A model generated the notes under the pieces. It worked only from the letters and a program-made list of their open reading frames with translations. It made no database searches and was not told the DNA's origin. This document shows positions 44,060-57,255 of a stretch of 64,000 nt of DNA, one piece after another. Source of the stretch: Carettochelys insculpta (taxonomy: Eukaryota; Chordata; Testudines; Carettochelyidae); contig NC_134138.1 of the NCBI RefSeq assembly GCF_033958435.1, positions 181,210,798 through 181,274,797 on the forward strand, given 5' to 3'. The position numbers and the translations under genes are program-made. The number at the start of each line of letters is the position of its first letter. Within the stretch, counting starts at the first letter, position 1.

Positions 44060-44330
44060 ATCCATTCCTTGACAACAACAAGAAGGCCCATGGCACCTTA
44101 TAGACTAACAGATATATTGGAGCATAAGCTTTCGTGGGCAAAGACCTGCTTCGTCAGATGAATGGGGGCGGAGGGAAGTTCAGAGGAGTATTCAAAGAGG
44201 GGGGTACCAGTAAAAGGGAGGGCCAGAGCTGACAAGGTCTATTTAGTCAGGGTGGAAATGGCCCATTATAAGGTGCCACAGGACTTGCTGTTCTCGAAGA
44301 TACAGACTAACACGGCAACCTCTCTGTTTG
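44060..44330 (-). mobile_element. short interspersed reptile repeat, best-preserved core
   Basis: 'CATGGCACCTTATAGACTAA', 'CAGATATATTGGAGCATAAG' and 'CTTTCGTGGGCAAAGACCTG', then 'CTTCGTCAGATGAATGGG'. A second block (44,270-44,325) has AAGGTGCCACAGGACTTGCT and ATACAGACTAACACGGCAAC in plus orientation. Read on -, the first block gives CTGACGA (44,157-44,151), a hairpin, GAAA (44,133-44,130) and GCTTATGCTCC. Confidence 0.7.
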
Positions 44331-45718
44331 AGGTGCATTCCTGTTTCAGATCTACAAGAACTTTGTCAGATACAATTCCCTTGAGATCCTGAAGATCAAA
44401 ATAATTATCAACTCTTCCCCATATTTTTCCATTCTGGAAAGCTAGCAGAGCATCTACCTTGTATGGTTTCTGTCCCTAAAGATAGGCCAACTTTCTCACA
44501 GCAAACCAGTTGCCTACAAACCACTTCTTTCACTGAGGGAACATTTTTAAATGATGCACCAGAGCTCAACTGAAAGGCATCTTTCCTCACATTTAATGAA
44601 ATTCACTACCCTAGTCATCCAGGCTTCTTGCTCAAACTCCATTAGTCTAATTCCAAGCCCAGTTTTTGGATGGTGTGCATTTCCATTCACCAGCTGGACT
44701 GACGTCCCATTGTGCGCCCTGGGGCTAAGAGTGGAAGGGGTGAGCCTAGGGTAGTCAGCCCTCAGCACTGCCCAGACTGCAATGCTGGGCCCTCCCACCA
44801 CTCCCTCAGAGCTGCCGTATTTCAGAGGGGCCAATATCTCCAGTCACTGCCAATGCCAAAGTAGCAGTGGCTAGACCTCCAGGTCCCTTTGAAACACCAG
44901 GCCCTGGGGCAACTGCCTCTTTTGCCCTCCCCTGCAACCCTCCAGTCGGTGGGTCTGCCATTCACTCTTTCCCTTTGAGATTAGTTACATAATTCAGTTT
45001 GGGATCTTCTCCCTTCCTAGTAATTTACCTTGTCTGGTCACATTTTTTGTGCATTTCACAGATCTTATTACACATTCAATAGCCAACCTCTCATTATAGT
45101 TACATAATAGCCCAGAACAAAACAAAGGTGTGGAGTTGTTCCTTTTACCTTTAAGCTTTGCCCCTTCAGTTGGCATCCCCCATGTTTTCTGAACTGCTTG
45201 TGGGATTTTCAGAAGACATTTGTAACTTTCTCCTGTCTTGCCTTAAATGTGTAACAACCCCTTCATTTTTGTGCTGGTGCCAATTTCCCTTCTTTCACAA
45301 ACCCAATTACACAATATTTCCAGCCATTCGGAAATGTCAAACCAGATTGGAATCTCCTTTTTCCATCAACCACATTAGGCACAGTTTTTACTTTCAGGGC
45401 TCATTGTGGTCATTTCCATTTACCTCACTAGCAGGTGCTTATGAGATGCTTATGGTCTGCAGCAAGGAAAGAGAAAAGTTCCTCAATAAATTCCACAGCC
45501 TTACAAAATGTTCTTGGCCACCTTTCATTGCAAGTCCATCTCCATCTGAGCACCTATAAATGGAGCCATTGCTAATTTATCCTGAAATACCTTGTTGGTA
45601 TCCAGATATTCCATGAACAAGACTCGTTAGATCCTCTGTTACTTCATGTGGAGACTCTTTTTTTCCTCTGCTTTATTGCTAAAAAAGCAAAAGTGGTAAG
45701 AAACAGTCAAAGGGACTA
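44331..45718. other. non-coding; GC-rich patch 44,690-44,965
   Basis: No exon recognised. The GC-rich patch resembles 15,310-15,460 and 43,150-43,290 and may be one repeat family. Confidence 0.4.
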
Positions 45719-46880
45719 AGAACATAAGAGCAGCCATACTGGGTCAGACCAGTAACCCATCTAATGCAGTATCCTGTCCTCTGACAGTGGCCAGTGCCAG
45801 GTGCTTCAAAGCAAATGAATAGCATGGGCAGTCAGGTGATGCATACGCTGCCACGCATTCCCAGCTTCTACCAAATAGAGGGCAGAGATACTGTCCTTGC
45901 CCATCCTGGCCAATAGCAATTGACTGACCCATCTTCCATAAACTTATCTAGCTCTTTTTTTGAAACGTTATACCCTTGGCCTTCACAACATCCTCTGGCA
46001 AAGACTACTGCAGGTTAACTGTGTGTTGTGTGAAAAAATACTTACTTTTGTTTGTCTTAAATCTGCTGCCTGTTAATTTCATTGGATGACCTTTCATGCT
46101 TGTGTTACGAGAAAAAAATAAGTAACACTTCCTTATTTACTTTCTCCACACCAGTTATGATTTATGAGTCTCTCTATCAATCACATTTTGGCACTTTTCA
46201 GTTTGGATAAGAGATGTCTTATTAATCTCTCCTCATAAGGTATCTGTTCTGTACCCCTAATCATTTTGTTGCAATATTCCAGTTCCAGTATATCTTTTTT
46301 TGAGACTGGGTGACCATATCTGCACACAGCATTCAAGAGGTGGGTGTACCATGGGTTTAGATAGAGGCAATATGATATTTTTCTATTTTATCTAACCCTT
46401 TCCTAATGATTTCCAACATTCTATTAGCTTTACGGCCGTCGTTGCACACTGAGTGGATGTTTTCAGAGGACTATCCACAGTCACTCCAAGATCTTTTTCT
46501 CGAGTGGTAACAGCTACACAAAGTCCCATTATTTTATGTCTGTGATCAGGTTTGTGTTTTTCAGTGTGCACTACTTTGCATTTTACAACACTGAATTCTA
46601 TCTTCCACTTTGTTGCCCAGTCAATCAGTTTTGTGAAATTCCTTTGTAACTCTTTGCAGTCTGCTATGTTGAGAAATTTGTATAATCTGCAAATTTTGCC
46701 AACTCACTGTTTACCCTTTTTCCCAAAACATTTACGAAAATTTTGAACAGTACTGGTCCCAGAACAGACCTGTGGGGGGACATCTCTATTTATCATTTTC
46801 ACAGTCTGAAAACTGGCCATTTAGTTCTACCCTTTGTTTTCTATCTTTGAACCAGTTATTGTATTTCCATTTTCTAAGCT
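45719..46880 (-). mobile_element. older CR1 LINE fragment
   Basis: 'AAGAACATAAGAGCAGCCAT', 'ACTGGGTCAGACCAGTAACC' and 'CAGTGGCCAGTGCCAGGTGC' are the reverse complement of the 3' UTR of an old CR1 subfamily common in turtles, crocodiles and birds. Further right the - strand keeps ORF2-like traces, for example TCCAGTTCCAGTATATC-type text and the NIFRKC/KVDRIQCC region near 46,570-46,760. Full of stops. Confidence 0.7.
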
Positions 46881-48732
46881 GCTCCAAATCTCAAAATGAT
46901 ACATCACAAATGAAAACTAACTTATACTGATTTTATGACTAAGTTTTAATAATCTAATATCATTAGCAAAGTTTAAAAGTTTTCTTTACTTTTTCTTGTT
47001 TAAGCAAGTTTTTCAATCAACGCTTACTAACCAATACAAGGTGTCATAGCCTTCACCAGAGACATTTACAAGAAAATAAAGTGCCAGATTTTGCAAACCT
47101 AACACTTTGAAACTTTATTTGTGCTGCTAAAATTTACTTCATTTGGAGTTGTGCCTGAATGAGGACTGAAAGATTAGGCCTAACATCAGTATGAATTGGC
47201 CTTCCCTCATCAACAAGGTCAGCCCAACACTGGGTTAAACACAGTCTTAATTTGACCAGCGATATCATCTCTCTTCTGAATGTTCTCTGATAAAAGCTTA
47301 ATCAAACGGTAACCATGGAGATAGGAGGAAGGGAAAGGAAGAAGAAAATTAAACACTACCCACAATCATGTTACTACCCAAAATGTCTTTCCATAAGGAT
47401 TCCCTAGGCATTTAAATAAATAAGACTATGGGTGTTAAGACAGTTGATCCAACCCAACCAAAAGGTGTAAGATTATCAGGGACTTTGCAGCTGAATCAAA
47501 ACAAACAAAACATCAACAGGTGATGTGGTGCAGAAAGGAAAGAACCTGAATTTCATTCAAGGGGTGGGAATAAGGACAAAAGCTTAGGGCCAGATGACCT
47601 AGAGATACCTGCACTTGGGCATAAACTACAGAATGGCGCTTGTCTCTTCACATCCTCCAGCCCAGATAATTTCCAGCCCTCCTTAATTAGCTCATCCCTG
47701 TGGATAGCATAAGGCCCTGGATCAGAGCAAGTGAATCTAAATCCAGCTAAATAAATAGGTCTGCACTACTCCCCAGGGCCTGGGAGGCAGCTGGAGGAGG
47801 AAGGACTAAGACAGTCTGGTCCCTGGGAAAGGAAAGCTACACTGAAGCAGAGCTAGTTTCTGTGGTGGGTCCCTGGAGTAAGCAGTCCAGGAAGCATTTT
47901 TGGGCCTGTTGCTCAAGGAAGAGACTGAGGTGGAAGCTGTCAGGAGCTGGAACGTCAGTACTGCTCCCAGAACCTCTGAGCATAGCAGGTCACAGCCCTG
48001 GCACCTCTGGGCAGTGCTTAATTTATGCTGGGGCTCAGTGCCATAAGCCCATGGAAATGGGGGCCAGTGTTTCCTCTAATCTTTTCCATCCACATGTGGA
48101 TTTTTTTCCACCCATGGGCAGAATAATTTTTTATATGCACCAAGGCACCCTGAATGTGGACCACCTATAGAAACAAAACCTAGCTGTGGGGACTTCAGGC
48201 CTGTTTAATTCGCTAGATGACACCGGAATCATTCCTGCACAGTCACCTGGCTTGCAGGGAACATGCGTGGGGGAGCCATGAAACCTAGGGCCAAGGACTG
48301 AGTGAAAGAGAGTTTTCTGTGGTGAACTCTGAAAGAAAGATAGGTCATAGCAGTGCATGCTTTCAGAAAAGCACAACCTGGAGACAGTCCTGTCCTTAGA
48401 CTCAACTTATATGGGGCAGATGTTTGAAATATTAACAGCCAAATACCACAGGCCAGGCACACCGATACAGGAATTCTGCCAACAGAGATTTTCACACACA
48501 AGTCTTCACAGACAGAGTTAAAGTACCAATAAGGCAAGTAAGAGATCTGCAGCAATATTTCATGTTCATCTGCCAGATTTCTCTTTAAAAATCCAGGAGG
48601 ATTTACTATATCTCTGAGCTGTATTACTCCCAGGGGGTTCCCTACACAGGGGCCAAGAACTAAGTGTAGGGGAACCCAACCAATTCACATCTCTTTAGAT
48701 CTGGGAAGGCCTTACCTCCAGCAGACAGGACA
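46881..48732. other. non-coding stretch
   Basis: No gene recognised. Frames of about 100 codons at 47,862-48,170 and 48,229-48,555 lack domains. Confidence 0.4.
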
Positions 48733-49345
48733 TGTCTATGCTACAAAATCAGGCTGAATTTATTGAGGTTGACGTTTAACATCTCACTTTATAAAGTCAA
48801 AGGTGCGTGTCCCGCAAATTAAGTACTGCATACGTGCTTAAGCATGTGTGGTCAACAGACTGCGTCGCCATTACCTAGGCTACCATTGATTCCAACTGCA
48901 ATGCACTGTGGGTAGCCAGCCCACTGTTCCTGCCAGTCCTTTGACTTCTGGGTTAGGCTCCCAATGCCTGATGGGACACAAACATTGTCACGGGTGGTTC
49001 TGGCTACACGTCATCTCCTCCCTGGTTGGAAGCAACGGCAAACAATCATTCTGAGCCCTTTTCCCCCTTCTTATCCATGCAGAGACCATAGCATGGTAAT
49101 CATGGATCCCTCTCAGTATTAGACACTCCCCATGCTGTGGTTTGTGGAAAGCCAGCCAGAATCCACTCGCGTGAGGAAAAATGTGAGGAGACCACGAACA
49201 CAGACATGCAGGAATCTATTGAATAGAGCAGGGGTGAGCAAACTTTTTACCTCGGGCTCCGCTTTTTGTCCCTGCAAGTAGATGCTCCGCAACCTTTGTT
49301 GACAAAGCCCTGGGTTTTTTGACAAAACTCTCTAGTGTTGACGTA
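48733..49345. mobile_element. possible decayed Harbinger-like MITE
   Basis: The left edge GGACATGTCTATGCTACAAA recalls the GGCNNTGTCTACACTA end of the local Harbinger families. The right edge TGACAAAACTCTCTAGTGTT matches the right end of the decayed element (20,895-20,915, GTCAACAAAACTCTCTAGTC). Interior diverged, borders uncertain. Confidence 0.4.
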
Positions 49346-49678
49346 GTCACGGTGTCAGGGCAGTCCACTCCCTTTCCCTGGAGCAGCACAGCTTGAGAGT
49401 AGCGTGAGCGAGGAAGCTCACTCAGGTCTCAGGCCGTGCCACTTGGGGAAGGGGTGGGACTGCTCGTACACTGATTGGAAGCGGCATGGTACTGATGATG
49501 AGTACCGAGGGAGCTATGCTAGTGAGGGGTGGCCCCCCTGTAGATACCTCACATGTTGCCTTTGTTATTACGCAACCCTGGTTTATGCCAAAGTAGCTCC
49601 AGCCCATGCATTAAATGAGGTATGGCTCCTGTGGCAAACCTAGTATATGATAAAGAAATTAATAAGACATCATCATAA

Positions 49679-49708
49679 CACACACACACGCACACGCACA
49701 CACACACA
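49679..49708 (+). repeat. CA dinucleotide repeat
   Basis: (CA)n interrupted by two CG units. Confidence 0.95.
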
Positions 49709-49904
49709 GAGGCCAAAATATGCACACAACTTTAATTCTTGCCTTTCCTAACTTTCAAATACTTCTCTTTTCAACGTTAATAATGTTTTAGCTATGTGTG
49801 TCATACACACACTTAAATAGATTTTCAAGAGAACCTGAGAAAACAGCAACAAAAAATTCGATCATGTGGCACTGTAATCACGCACATATGGTTCATGAGT
49901 ACGG

Positions 49905-50215
49905 TGACCAACCGTCCCTTATTGGGCAGGATGGTCTCGTACTTGGGACGCCATAAGGCGTCCTGACTTAATTGTTTAAAAGGGACGAATTGTCCTGAAT
50001 TTAGGCGCTCATGGGCTGGAGGTGGGGAGCACCCACACCCACCATTTTCCTGGGGCTCTGGGTGGGGAGCGCCCATGGCTGCTGCTTCTCTGGGGCTGGG
50101 GGTGGGCACTAGCTCCCTGGGGCTTGGTGCAGCCAGGAGGAGCTGCCTCTCCCACCATATCTCCCTGTCCTGTATTTGGGACAGGGAGATATGGTCGCCC
50201 TGGTCATCAGCAGGG
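49905..50215. mobile_element. DNA-transposon-like element with long hairpin
   Basis: The left edge GGTGACCAACCGTCCC and the right edge read inward (CAGGGCGACCATATCTCCC) are similar, suggesting inverted ends. Near the right, 17-bp arms ACCATATCTCCCTGTCC (50,154-50,170) and its exact complement (50,179-50,195) form a perfect hairpin with an 8-nt loop. Superfamily not identified. Confidence 0.5.
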
Positions 50216-52501
50216 TTGTAACCTTTGCTATCAGGGTACGGGACAGCAGGAGTCAGTTATTCTCTATGTAGACCAGCCAGCAGAAGTGCGTGGGACATTT
50301 TCACAGAGGTTTCACAGGTATGGTATTTGCTGATAGTTGAGTAATCGGGAGGTTCAGGAATACTCAGTTCTATTCCAGACCACAGAGGGGAATAGTCTCT
50401 AGTAGACCCAGATTCTTTTGATCAATTCTAAGCGTGATCCTTTCTTTCCAGTCTCCTCTGATTTGTTCTTGTCGAAATCCCTGATTTCTCTTCCCAGTCT
50501 CATTCTGCTCACCTATCCAGTCTTGGTCTCCTTCACATCGCAAACTTCTCCAACCAGTGCAAATCACCTGGCTCAGAAACCTCTAGTGAAACCTCCAGAC
50601 TCTGACTGACTCCAAGTTTTCTTTCCCAGCAGTTCACCTTGCCCTGCTCAGCTCATCTGATCTGTTTCTCAACTCCACCCCACTGAATTCCCAACCTCAG
50701 TCTCCATCCCTATCCTAATACACAAGAATTTCCCTAATCTGAGTGTTCGTACTTCAGGAACACCCATGGTTTGGACCCTTGCATAGCTAGAGCACCATAA
50801 CGATAATAAAAATAAAATAAGTATAAAGACAATGCAACAAAACAAAAAGTACACATATATATTGTACTGTCTAGTACAAATTTAACTTGCAAATATGAGA
50901 AATAGCAGAGCACTGTACGGTTCTGCTTGATTACCGACGTATGATAATAAAAACAGAATAATTTAAATGCACTGCATTAAGGATTTATCTTATGACACAT
51001 TATACGTGTACTGTACTCTATAATGGTTTGTGCATACAAAGTCTTAAGTAATTTACTTTGTTTTTACTTCATTATGGTAAACACCCACATGCCAGAAAAT
51101 TCAATAACCTGGCATAGCCTATTTCCCCAGGTTGCTGGATTAAAGAGGTTTAAATATTTTAGTTTCCACCTCTCCAGCTCCATGTCCAGTCATTTCCCTT
51201 TTTGGCTCTTGGCCCAGATCACTGTGCCCAAGTAGTTCCAGTCTGTCTTGCTCCCAGCTACTCATCTGATCTCAGAATTCTCCCCAACCCAGTTAACTGG
51301 CTCCTGTCTGTACTTGGGCAGATTTTCACGAGGACAGAATAAAAAGTCGTATCTCTCATACAAAGGAGAGCACCCGCTGGATTTCACATCCCTACTACAA
51401 AGCATGGGGGCATCAAAGCTTTCAAAGGAAAGGTCATCAGAATTTTGTAATATGGACAAAATGATCTATTTTCTCAAAGCTCCTTTTGGGAAACAGTCGA
51501 ACCATTTTGCCTGAAGTTTTCCTGAAGTCTGTCATGGAAAATTGCAGCCCAAACAGCCTCAGAAACAGGTACATATAATAAGGTTGCCTGACATTTTCTA
51601 ATTGGCAGTGCTAAAGCCCTATAAATAATTAAATACTATATTTATAATTGCTGCCTCCTTAAGTGCTGAAAATGAACTATATAAATACTAATACAAAACC
51701 AAAATAAATGATACTTCTGGTTTGTTTTCACACTGATATGACCTATTCACTCTTCTTTTATTGTGGTACTCTGCAGGAGAGAATGTTAAGCATGGCCACC
51801 GTCTAGTTAATTCTCATTACCAACCCTGCCCTGACAGAAACTCAGCCTTCTGCCTTTTGAGAAGAAAAGGAAATTGCAACTAAGATGGACAATTTAGCTT
51901 AATTACATAAGCCATACAGCTATTTCAGACAGAACTAGGGCAAAGTACATCTTTCCGCTATTGCTCCCATCTTCCTCTGCTAATGCCAAGACCCTATTTA
52001 TAAATTCTTTGTTGATTTGTGAAAATCTGACAGCAAGGACAGTTATGTATCTTATTCAGGCAGGGTTCTTAGTCTGACTTAGCTCTGTTGCTTTAGTTTA
52101 GCTATTATTTAACTGATGCCAGGAGATAAAGAGGACAGAACTCACTGGAATTATGAGAGAGACCGCAAATCCAATATTCTCAGAACACAAAAGAACACGG
52201 GAAAGGAAGGAAAAGAGGAAAGGCATTGGACTGGGACTCCAGAGAACTGTGAATTGAACACAGATGTGGCTCATTGTGACATTTTACAATGGGAGTAAAA
52301 TCAATACCAGCATTTTTCAGTCCTTGTTGTTCAGATAGTAAACTGAAGAGTTTACAGTCAATTTTTTGTACACCTAGTACAAAGGGCTGTGATCTCAGTT
52401 GGCAAACATGAGTGCTATTGCAATATACACAATAACACTACAAATTCCCATCTGCTTTCGCCTTCCATCTGTATAATTTTGGACCCATTCTTCTTTTGGC
52501 A
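50216..52501. other. non-coding stretch
   Basis: No exon recognised. Text around 51,085-51,150 (ATGCCAGAAAATTC, AACCTGGCATAG) recalls Tigger-like ends but is too diverged to delimit. Confidence 0.4.
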
Positions 52502-52870
52502 TCATAGATTCATAGATCTGAAGGACACTAAGAGCCACTGTGATCAGGTAGTCTGACTTTATTGGATGAGGTTCTTTGACCTATGTTACTCAAAAATTAT
52601 GCATCAAACCCATAATTTCTATTGGTGTGTGTGTGTGTGCTCTACTTCAGTCTTGATTTAAATGTTTCAACTGATGGAGAATTCACTACATCTTTAGGTA
52701 AGTTGTTCCAATGGCTGGTTGCAACACCCCCTCCCGTTAGAGATTTCTACCTTATTTCTAGTCTGGATTTGTCTAGATTCAGCTTCCAGAACAGACATCA
52801 AAACCATCGTTATGTTTGTGTAAGTCTGAACTCCTGCATGCTACACAGGCCATGGAACCTCACCTCAGTC
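52502..52870 (-). mobile_element. old CR1-like LINE 3' fragment
   Basis: 'ATCATAGATTCATAGATCTG' at the left is the complement of a CR1-type tail. On the right 'GAGAATTCACTACATCTTTA' and 'GTAAGTTGTTCCAATGGCTG' match the usual complement of the end of CR1 ORF2. It holds a (GT)7 run near 52,624. Confidence 0.65.
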
Positions 52871-55800
52871 TCTCCTGTAATGCACCCATATCTGCTGGCT
52901 GAGTTACTGAAGTCCTCACATTTTGATTTAAAGACTTTGTGTGATACAAAATCCACTCTTTACACAGTTCAAACCAGAAAATAACCTGCGCCCCGTACTG
53001 TAGAAGAAGACAGCCTGCCCTCCGGCCACAGCCTCTGCAAGTCTGACTTCTAGGAAAGCTCCAAATATGCTGCACCGTGGCAAAGCAAGAGCGCACATAC
53101 CGTCACTGAACACATTGACACAAACACTTACCTGTCTAGCAGCAGTGCTCCAAAGTACAAAGTAGCTTGAAAGGAGATTTAGCCAGAGACCAAACCATTG
53201 TAGTATATGGTCTCCCACAACAGCACTTGGTAGTAAAGGTTATAATGAGATCATTAAGGCTGCTTTGCATTAACAAGAATGCGCACCCCACCTTGGTCAC
53301 TTCCAGTGTGTTTCATCGTCACTGTCCTGAAGATGCACTTGTTGAATGGTTGGACCTATGGAATAGCTAGCTGGATGAGATATGGAATGAGTTGTTGCAA
53401 TCACACAACTCAGCTCTGTGGACCTCTTTGAGCCTGTCTGGAGAGAGGCTGCTACCGGGTTATGAAGTGTTTAGCTGCCCTCAGAGGCCATGAACTCCAC
53501 TGAGATCCCAGCAGAGGTTAACATGGTCGGTGAGTGGATCTGCTACACCACCCTTTGTCATCTGCTCTTCCTTTGTAGGTGTGGATCTGGGAGTTAGCCA
53601 CTTCTCTCCTCAGTTAGAAAGGATGCTATAATTACTTAATCGACCCAGGCTAGGGCAGCCAGTGAATGAGGGACACAAAAAAACAATTCCCTGAAATCAA
53701 CCTTTCCTCTCCTGTGCCAAGTATATATCATGGCAGATTAGTGAATGTGGACCAATATTTTAAATACAACAATGGCTGCGGCCAGAGATGCTCTAAGGTA
53801 GGACAGATACTATTTCATAACTTTGCAATTACTAAATGGTCACTGGCATGTTGCAAGGATAGACTGAAGTCTTTGGGGACAATTGGAAGGCTGTAGAAAC
53901 AAATGGACTGAAGGGGAAATAACCCAGGTCACAGAACTAGAATAAAAGCTAGAGGTTTATTGGGGCAGTGAACGTAGGAGATGTGTGAAAGCAAGTGTTT
54001 TTTCCTGACATTTCACACCACTATATTTGTCATTGTCATGGAGTCCACACACAAGAATAGTACCTCCTGTTAGCTATTGTGGGGTTTAGCTCTTTCATCT
54101 GGTGCACCATCTCTTGGTGGTGCTTCTCTTGCCATCATCTGCATCTGCAGACCCATATCCATACATAAACTGCAGCTTCCTTTTCATCACTCATCTCACC
54201 AGTCATGCCACTGTCTGTGTTTTCCCTCTTACCTGTTCTACAGTCCAGCCACTTCCCCATTGTGGAGAGATACCTGGGTCCACCACTGCTCTGTGCCCTG
54301 GCTCAGGGACCATGCAGATATGTCCTCCTGCTGCCACTCCTTCACTTTTCTGCCAATATTGCTTCATTTCCCTGGGCTGCTTGCCCACAGTCCCAGCATC
54401 TTCTTCTCAGGGACCTCCAGCCTGCAAGTCCAAGCAGCCAGCCAGGAGATCCCTCTTCTTCTCCTGATCCCAGCCAGCAATAGCTTTTATCCAAGCTACT
54501 ACCTTCCTGCAGCCTACTAGGAACACAATCCTCTCTCTTTGAGCTTCTTACAGTCACTGATTGCCTCTAGCCTTGCAGCTCTGTTTTATATGGGCCCACT
54601 AGGTTCTGATTGGCTGATCCCTGTGCACCCTCCCATAGTTCATTTTAACACCTTCCTTTCTAGTGAACATTCCATCACTCCTTTACCCAGATAGTTTTCA
54701 CAGTCCACCTATTTATTTTAGTGACAACACTGTAAAGTGATTTATTTTCACCTCCACGTAGCATGAACTCATTTTTTGTCACGAATTTTCTGACAAATGT
54801 TGTGATTTCAAATGCACTTAGCCCCATTTTCTGAATTTCCAGTTTCACTGAGAGGTTTTCATACCAATGTCAACTGTAAGAGGAAGGAAGTAGTTAAGAA
54901 ATCAGAATGTACGGGAAGCTTCTGAAGAGAAAGACACTCATGGGGATACTGCAAAGGTATGGGGAAAAGACAAGTGTTTGTAAGTCTTCACAGGCTCAGA
55001 GGAAGGGAACCAGAGGCCAGAAAGATAGGAAAGTCAGGAGATGTTGGAGGATCATATATGGCAGGAGTAGGGGCCTAAGAGTATACTGATACCCAGAATA
55101 CAAACTGTCCAAAGCCTGGAGGGAGGAGGAGAAGAATAAAAGCAGATAAAATGGAATTCAAAATTTAAAACATTTTTCAAGAGGAAAGAAAAGCTCTGCG
55201 TGAATGTAAACATTAAGTGCCTGACCCTGCTTTGCTGGAGAAGATTGCTGCGCTGAATGGCCCCCCTCCTCCCCACATTTCAGAATTCCACCTGATGTAC
55301 TACACTGAGCTCACCCATTCCACCAGCCTGGGCTCCCTCACCCTGTCCTGCTGCACGTACACACACACAGGTAGGGACATACCCAGCTGCAGAATGACAT
55401 CAATAAGGAAATCAGTGCTGCAAGGGAAGGCTTTCAGAGAGGGAGCCGCCCTGCACTCAAGTGCACACATCTTCTGGGTTGTAAACCCCAAATTTTTATT
55501 GTCCTGCACTGTACAGAAAGCTATGCAGCATAAGCTCATAAAACAGGCCCATATGCAGGAGGGGTGTGAATGCATCCCCACCACATCTATTTTTTCACCT
55601 TTCTCCCTGCTGTGCTGTGCATTTTTTTTTACCTCCCTCCCTGCAGGGCATGACAGGGAGACCAAGGCACCCTGGAAGTTGTAGTTTCTTGGCTGGCTGG
55701 CTGTCTAGAGAGCTGGCCCTGGATCAGGGAGCGGACTACATTTCCCATGATGCCCTTAGCCTGTAGCAAGTGGAAATGGAGGAGGAGGAATATTTTTAAA

Positions 55801-56787
55801 TATTGTTTTTCACTTACCATACTACAGCAAGATCCCAGAAGGTAATTTCTATGAAATCTTTATTACTGTATACATTTTAGTATGCTATAACAAAATGATT
55901 TTACCAGTTACTGTTCCCACTCAATTTTTTATTAACCTCTCTTATGCACACTCATTGCATGACTATTTTGAACTTCTTTGTGTTTAAAAACTGTGGTCCA
56001 CATTTACAGAAAAAAGCACCTTCTTCCCACAGAAATTCCTGTACGGGCCTATAAAATCCACCCTTTCCCTTAATGTGGAGGAAGATATGCACAGTTTCTT
56101 TCCCCCACCTCATTATGAATTACATAACATGGTTTTAAAATAAACAAAAACAAGTTTATTAAATGCAAAAGAAAGACTTTAAGTGATTATAAAGGATAGC
56201 AAACAGATCAAAGTAGACCACTGAGCAAATAAAACAAATACATAAACTAAGCTTAATACACTAAAGAAATTGGCAACAAATAGTAATTTCTTACCCTAAA
56301 TGTTGTTTAGATAGGTTGCAGATTTCCTTAAGGACAAACTGCTTCTGTTTGTAGCTTAAAGTTCTAGATATATCTTTCATGGTACAGACATCATTCCTAG
56401 CCCAGGTTCAGGACTTTTCTCTTTTGTCTTTGTTTCATAGATATTTCCTGTAGTCATACTGGACAGTGATTCAGTTAAGAATGAACCAAGATTAACTCAT
56501 TCTCTGGCCTTTTATCGGATTGTATATGGTAGAAATACTTTTTTCCCAGTTTGACACACATACACCCATCCCTTCCAATGAAAAAAACATTAGAAGTCTA
56601 AGATGTGTCCAGTACCAAGCAACATGCTCATCTGACTCTGCAGTATCAGTGCAGCATCCTGGGAAAATTTTCAGGAAGATGTAAGATTAGCATCCTTAAA
56701 GTCCTATTGTTCTCCCTAATCGCCCGTTCAGGCTGCTTACATTCTGTCTTGTGCGTGTTGCCCAGCAGCAAACACATTCGTTACATA
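52871..56787. other. non-coding stretch
   Basis: No exon or complete repeat recognised. A frame of 147 codons at 54,077-54,520 on + is Ser/Pro/Leu-rich without domain. The C-rich block 54,080-54,660 could be an unidentified repeat. Two further frames (55,217-55,684, 155 codons) show no domain. Confidence 0.45.
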
Positions 56788-57253
56788 CAGTAAAACCCTG
56801 ATTATTGGACATAATCAGGGATGATCGATGTTGGATAACCCAAAATGTCAGATAATCGGGAGGCAGGGAATCGGAGGGAAGGGGAAGGAGAGAGGCTGCC
56901 TGGGCTCCTTCTTCAGGGTAGTACTGGGCTTCCCAGTGCGAGCGGCCAGCTGCTGCAGAACTGGCTCCCCTGCCAGCCCCCAGGGCGTAGCCACCACTGG
57001 TCTGGGGCATGGAATTCCAGCCATCCAGCCCCCGGCAGGGAGCTGCAGAAGCCAGCTTGGAGCCTCAGCAATCTCCAGCAGACCCTAGGCTGGGCTGCTG
57101 GCTGCTCAGGGTGGGATGCTGGCTGCATGGAGCTGGGGGATATTATACAACCCCCAGTTATCCAACATTCCATTTTATCTGACACTGCCCTAGGCAGTGT
57201 CAGATAAATCAATGTGTTGGATAACTGGGGGTCAGATAATCGGGGTTTTACTG
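56788..57253. mobile_element. Tigger-like (Tc1/mariner) MITE
   Basis: Ends CAGTAAAACCCTGATTAT and, read inward, CAGTAAAACCCCGATTAT, flanked by TA on both sides (56,786-56,787 and 57,254-57,255). The right third is a long hairpin (57,152-57,231) centred on CACTGCCCTAGGCAGTG. The middle is GC-rich and non-coding. 466 bp, no transposase. Confidence 0.8.
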
Positions 57254-57255
57254 TA

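Noticed and set aside
54077..54520. 147-codon plus-strand frame
   Set aside because: Ser/Pro/Leu-rich without domain or clear splice sites; overlapping frames are equally open.
54080..54660. Retroviral LTR (long terminal repeat)
   Set aside because: The block has a TATA-like GTTTTATATGG and C-rich text, but no TG...CA ends, primer-binding site or paired copy was found.
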